DNA from: SIG205 sp045545595
GTDB taxonomy: Bacteria > Bacillota_I > Bacilli_A > RF39 > UBA660
DNA: 7,909 bases
Direction: 5' to 3'
Assembly: GCA_045545595.1 (NCBI GenBank)
Contig: JAZQBG010000009.1
Location: 1 to 7,909 of the forward strand
The position numbers and the translations under genes are program-made. The notes beneath the pieces are model-generated. The model made no database searches. It was not told where the DNA came from and was given only the letters and a program-made list of their open reading frames with translations. This document shows positions 6,428 through 7,909 of the stretch, one piece after another. Numbering within the stretch: the stretch's first letter is position 1; the number at the start of each line of letters is the position of its first letter.

Positions 6428-7250
6428 TTAAAAGTGCAGGAATAATAATTTTATCTCCCAATTTGATATTTTCAACATCATTATATTGTGAAAGAATTTC
6501 TTTATTAATACTATATTTTGTCATAATACTTTCAACAGTATCATCTTCTCTCATTATGTATACATGATATGTACTAAATGTTTCTTCTTCGCTAATATTA
6601 CTGAATAAACTTTTTATCTCTTTAGCGTCTACATTATTTTCTGTTGTCATTTTAATTGGTATTTCATTAATTGTTGGATTATTCATATCTTGATTCATGT
6701 TAATAACTACATTTTGTGTATTATTTTCCAATTCCTCTAATCTATTTAATGCCTCCCTATGTTCTTCATCTTTGGCGCTCATTAATTTTTCTAAATTATA
6801 TAGATTAGAATTTTTCTCGTCTAATTCCCTTTTTAGTCTATCGATGGTATCAGTAATATCATCAATATCACTAGTTTCCTTATTATCAAAATTGATAACT
6901 TCTAAATCTTCAACTTCTTTAAATGGTTTATCTTCCAATCCATCTAAGGAAACTTCAATATTTACCCTTAGAACATCATCGTTAATTATTTCATAATAGA
7001 AATCGGAAATTTCAATCTTTATACTTGAAGTATCATATCTTGAATCTAAAGCAATGTCAAATGGTAGTTTATATAAAAATGTTTCTCTATTTAAGCTTGC
7101 CTCAGTCATTTTATAATCGCCACTTACTATAAAATCTCCCGATATCATATCATCGTCTAATTCTAAAGAATGTTCTAATGAAATACTAGTAATTTCTGAT
7201 ATTTTTGTTTTAAAAATAATATCTTTTTTAAATGGAATAAGTTGTTTCAT
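6417..7250 (-). CDS. spoVID: SpoVID-like spore coat morphogenetic protein with C-terminal LysM domain
   Basis: A 277-residue protein with a SpoVID-type layout. A beta-rich N-terminal domain (about 1-103) contains SISLEHSLELDDDMISGDFIVSGDYK and KLPFDIALD, reminiscent of the SpoVID N-terminal/DUF3794-like fold. A charged, coiled-coil-like linker covers about 130-177, and a C-terminal LysM domain lies at about 227-272 (YHVYIMREDDTVESIMTKYS ending KLGDKIIIPA). In B. subtilis SpoVID drives encasement of the forespore by coat proteins and its LysM senses the peptidoglycan precursor lipid II. The ATG at 7250 has a strong GGGAGG seven bases upstream, and a sigma-E-like promoter is possible. The protein is about half the length of B. 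subtilis SpoVID (575 residues); the long acidic middle region is reduced to a short linker. Assignment rests on domain order and on the adjacent ysxE-like gene. Confidence 0.8.
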   Translation of the reverse strand: MKQLIPFKKDIIFKTKISEITSISLEHSLELDDDMISGDFIVSGDYKMTEASLNRETFLYKLPFDIALDSRYDTSSIKIEISDFYYEIINDDVLRVNIEVSLDGLEDKPFKEVEDLEVINFDNKETSDIDDITDTIDRLKRELDEKNSNLYNLEKLMSAKDEEHREALNRLEELENNTQNVVINMNQDMNNPTINEIPIKMTTENNVDAKEIKSLFSNISEEETFSTYHVYIMREDDTVESIMTKYSINKEILSQYNDVENIKLGDKIIIPALLNDK

Positions 7251-7275
7251 ATTATATCCTCCCTATGTTCATTAA

Positions 7276-7303
7276 AATATATGCTAGTATTGTTAATTTA
7301 TGA
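7276..7303 (-). promoter_or_regulatory. Candidate sigma-E-like sporulation promoter of spoVID-ysxE
   Basis: On the minus strand TCATAAA (7303-7297) and CATATATT (7283-7276) are separated by 13 bases. The second box matches seven of eight positions of the known sigma-E -10 consensus (CATACAHT) and the first keeps the central ATA of the -35 box. spoVID belongs to the sigma-E regulon in B. subtilis. The 54-base gap between ylmC and spoVID holds no clear terminator. AT-richness makes chance matches likely. Confidence 0.35.
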
Positions 7304-7304
7304 A

Positions 7305-7532
7305 TTAATTATTTAATTTTATTAATATTACATCTTCACCTATTTTTTCTATTGACTCCCATTTTATAGATACTTCTTCACCACGTTTGAAAATGTTAAA
7401 AAAGAATCTCTTAGGTTCTATTATTAAGTTATATATCTTCCCATCTGCTAAGGTTACATCAATAATTCTACCAATTTTTCTTCCGTCCGTAATATTTACT
7501 ATATCTTTAGCTTGTAATTCTGACAAACGCAT
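7305..7532 (-). CDS. ylmC: YlmC/YmxH-family PRC-barrel protein
   Basis: A 75-residue soluble protein matching the YlmC/YmxH family of short PRC-barrel proteins found in sporulating Firmicutes. It starts MRLSELQAKDIVNITDGRKIG, continues with DVTLADGKIYNLIIEP and an aromatic KRFFFNIF loop, and ends with SIKWESIEKIGEDVILIKL, the usual closing strands. Family length is about 75-90. The molecular role is not established; members are often annotated as sporulation proteins. The ATG at 7532 is chosen because family homology begins there. A GTG at 7562 would add ten residues encoded by intron and exon-junction sequence. The start codon lies four bases beyond the inferred 3' end of the group II intron, so no conventional ribosome binding site remains directly upstream; a GAGGTGA at 7565-7559 may serve if the intervening hairpin folds. 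Confidence 0.82.
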   Translation of the reverse strand: MRLSELQAKDIVNITDGRKIGRIIDVTLADGKIYNLIIEPKRFFFNIFKRGEEVSIKWESIEKIGEDVILIKLNN

Positions 7533-7536
7533 TATA

Positions 7537-7556
7537 GTCGAGTAGACAAGCTCGAC
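7537..7556 (-). other. Hairpin at the intron 3' end
   Basis: A 6-bp perfect stem (7556-7551 GTCGAG, 7542-7537 CTCGAC) closes the 8-base loop CTTGTCTA. Its 3' arm is the last six bases of the intron and its 5' arm belongs to the apparent insertion in domain VI. If it forms, it competes with the base of domain VI and places GAGGTGA six bases before the ylmC ATG. Confidence 0.5.
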
Positions 7557-7604
7557 ATTCACCTCTCTTCATTAAAGTGAGAGGATTGTCTCTTGCCCCT
7601 CACA

Positions 7605-7637
7605 GAACCGTACATGCACTATTTATGCATACGGCTC
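7605..7637 (-). other. Group II intron domain V hairpin
   Basis: The RNA starts GAGCCGUA and ends UACGGUUC, giving the 8-bp basal stem that carries the AGC catalytic triad, with an inner UGCA/UGCA stem, a two-base UG bulge on the 3' side and an A/U-rich apical loop. Domain V is normally 34 nt and capped by GNRA; here it is 33 nt with a UAAAUAG tip, a modest departure. It begins 13 bases past the maturase stop codon, the expected place. Confidence 0.85.
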
Positions 7638-7650
7638 TTCAAGTAAACCA

Positions 7651-7909
7651 TTAAGTCCATATACTTACATATAATTTCGGTAATGGTAACGGTCTGTATT
7701 TTAGTATTTTATCTATTATTTGTCTATATTTCTTCGCCTTTTGGCTTCTTCTTGCTTTTGTCCAATATAACATTTCTTTGGTGTATAAATAATAGTCATA
7801 TAAACTTTTAAGGTTTCCTGATATTCCATAATATGCATAGTGTCCTATTAACATTTTCTCTAATTTCTTTATTGTTTCTAATATTCCTAAATGCATATTT
7901 TCTTTTAAT
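7651..7909 (-). CDS. ltrA: Group II intron reverse transcriptase/maturase, C-terminal fragment
   Basis: The frame is open to the window edge, so this is the end of a larger protein. The first visible codons read LKENMHLGILETIKKLEKML; the internal ATG at 7896 should not be taken as a start. The GHYAYYGISGN motif, then YYLYTKEMLYWTKARRSQK and the ending YRPLPLPKLYVSIWT, match the maturase-specific domain of group II intron proteins, whose typical text is GHYxYYGxxxN followed by WxxRRSQ and PLPxPRIY. The domain binds the intron RNA to assist splicing and mobility. No HNH endonuclease follows: the stop comes directly after the PLPLPKLY motif. Wider functionality cannot be judged because the RT core is not visible. 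Confidence 0.9.
   Translation of the reverse strand, partial: LKENMHLGILETIKKLEKMLIGHYAYYGISGNLKSLYDYYLYTKEMLYWTKARRSQKAKKYRQIIDKILKYRPLPLPKLYVSIWT

Larger units (their letters stand above)
7537..7909 (-). mobile_element. Group II intron, 3' portion (maturase end, domains V and VI)
   Basis: A retroelement truncated only by the window edge. In its own reading direction it shows the C-terminus of the intron-encoded reverse transcriptase/maturase, a stop codon, a domain V hairpin starting 13 bases later, and a domain VI-like segment ending CTACTCGAC at 7537, the type of 3' end seen in many bacterial group II introns. The intron points in the same direction as ylmC and ends four bases before its start codon. 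The catalytic RT core, domains I-IV and the 5' splice site lie beyond 7909. Domain VI appears to be split by a 31-base insertion (7581-7551). Confidence 0.85.

Noticed and set aside
6697..6996. Plus-strand 99-residue Ser/Leu-rich frame
   Set aside because: Its Ser/Leu-rich composition is the mirror of the acidic, coiled-coil part of spoVID on the other strand. There is no ribosome binding site or homology.
7530..7535. TATAAT overlapping the ylmC start codon as a -10 box
   Set aside because: No -35 box stands at workable spacing and the transcript would begin after the start codon. Chance match in AT-rich DNA.
7533..7562. Ten-residue longer YlmC from GTG 7562
   Set aside because: The added codons come from the intron 3' end and YlmC family similarity starts at the ATG at 7532. 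The binding site directly abuts the GTG, which is too close.
1..7909. CRISPR array, tRNA or rRNA gene
   Set aside because: No regularly spaced direct repeats, cloverleaf with a TTCRA arm, or rRNA-like sequence was seen on either strand.

Overview
The window is a very AT-rich stretch from a low-GC, endospore-forming Firmicute, most likely an uncultured or gut-type Bacilli/Erysipelotrichia lineage. The evidence is a sporulation gene pair (spoVID-like and ysxE-like), a YlmC/YmxH-family gene, a T-box riboswitch, strong Shine-Dalgarno sites and consensus sigma-A promoters. The order spoVID, ysxE, (T-box) valS matches what is known for Bacillus subtilis and supports assignment to Bacilli, although three extra genes lie between ysxE and valS here. 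Nearly everything is transcribed on the minus strand, so the biological reading order runs from high to low coordinates.

In reading order: (1) 7909-7537 is the 3' part of a group II intron, with the maturase end of its reverse transcriptase, domain V and an altered domain VI. (2) It abuts ylmC/ymxH (7532-7305), whose start codon lies four bases past the inferred 3' splice site. (3) A spoVID-like LysM gene (7250-6417) and an overlapping ysxE-like coat kinase homologue (6427-5513) form a sporulation pair with a candidate sigma-E-type promoter. (4) A plus-strand gene for a 60-residue membrane peptide (5322-5504) converges on ysxE, and the two share one bidirectional terminator. (5) A membrane-anchored PASTA plus polysaccharide deacetylase gene (5226-3976) follows. 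(6) A valine T-box leader (about 3937-3709, specifier GUA) with a consensus promoter drives an HD-domain hydrolase gene and valS, which overlap by 7 bases; a terminator lies on the valS stop codon. (7) uppS has its own consensus promoter but is cut after 54 codons by the right end of an IS3-family element (134-1), whose transposase C-terminus is read on the plus strand at 1-96.

The functional themes are spore envelope formation (SpoVID, YsxE, possibly YlmC), cell-wall chemistry (deacetylase, UppS) and valine-tRNA charging under tRNA-sensing control. Both ends of the window lie in mobile elements, as expected if the contig broke at multicopy sequences. The points most worth a second look are the interruption of a normally essential uppS, the 31-base insertion in intron domain VI that seems to carry a spare ribosome binding site for ylmC, the co-regulated HD hydrolase, the PASTA-deacetylase fusion, and the small membrane protein gene on the opposite strand.
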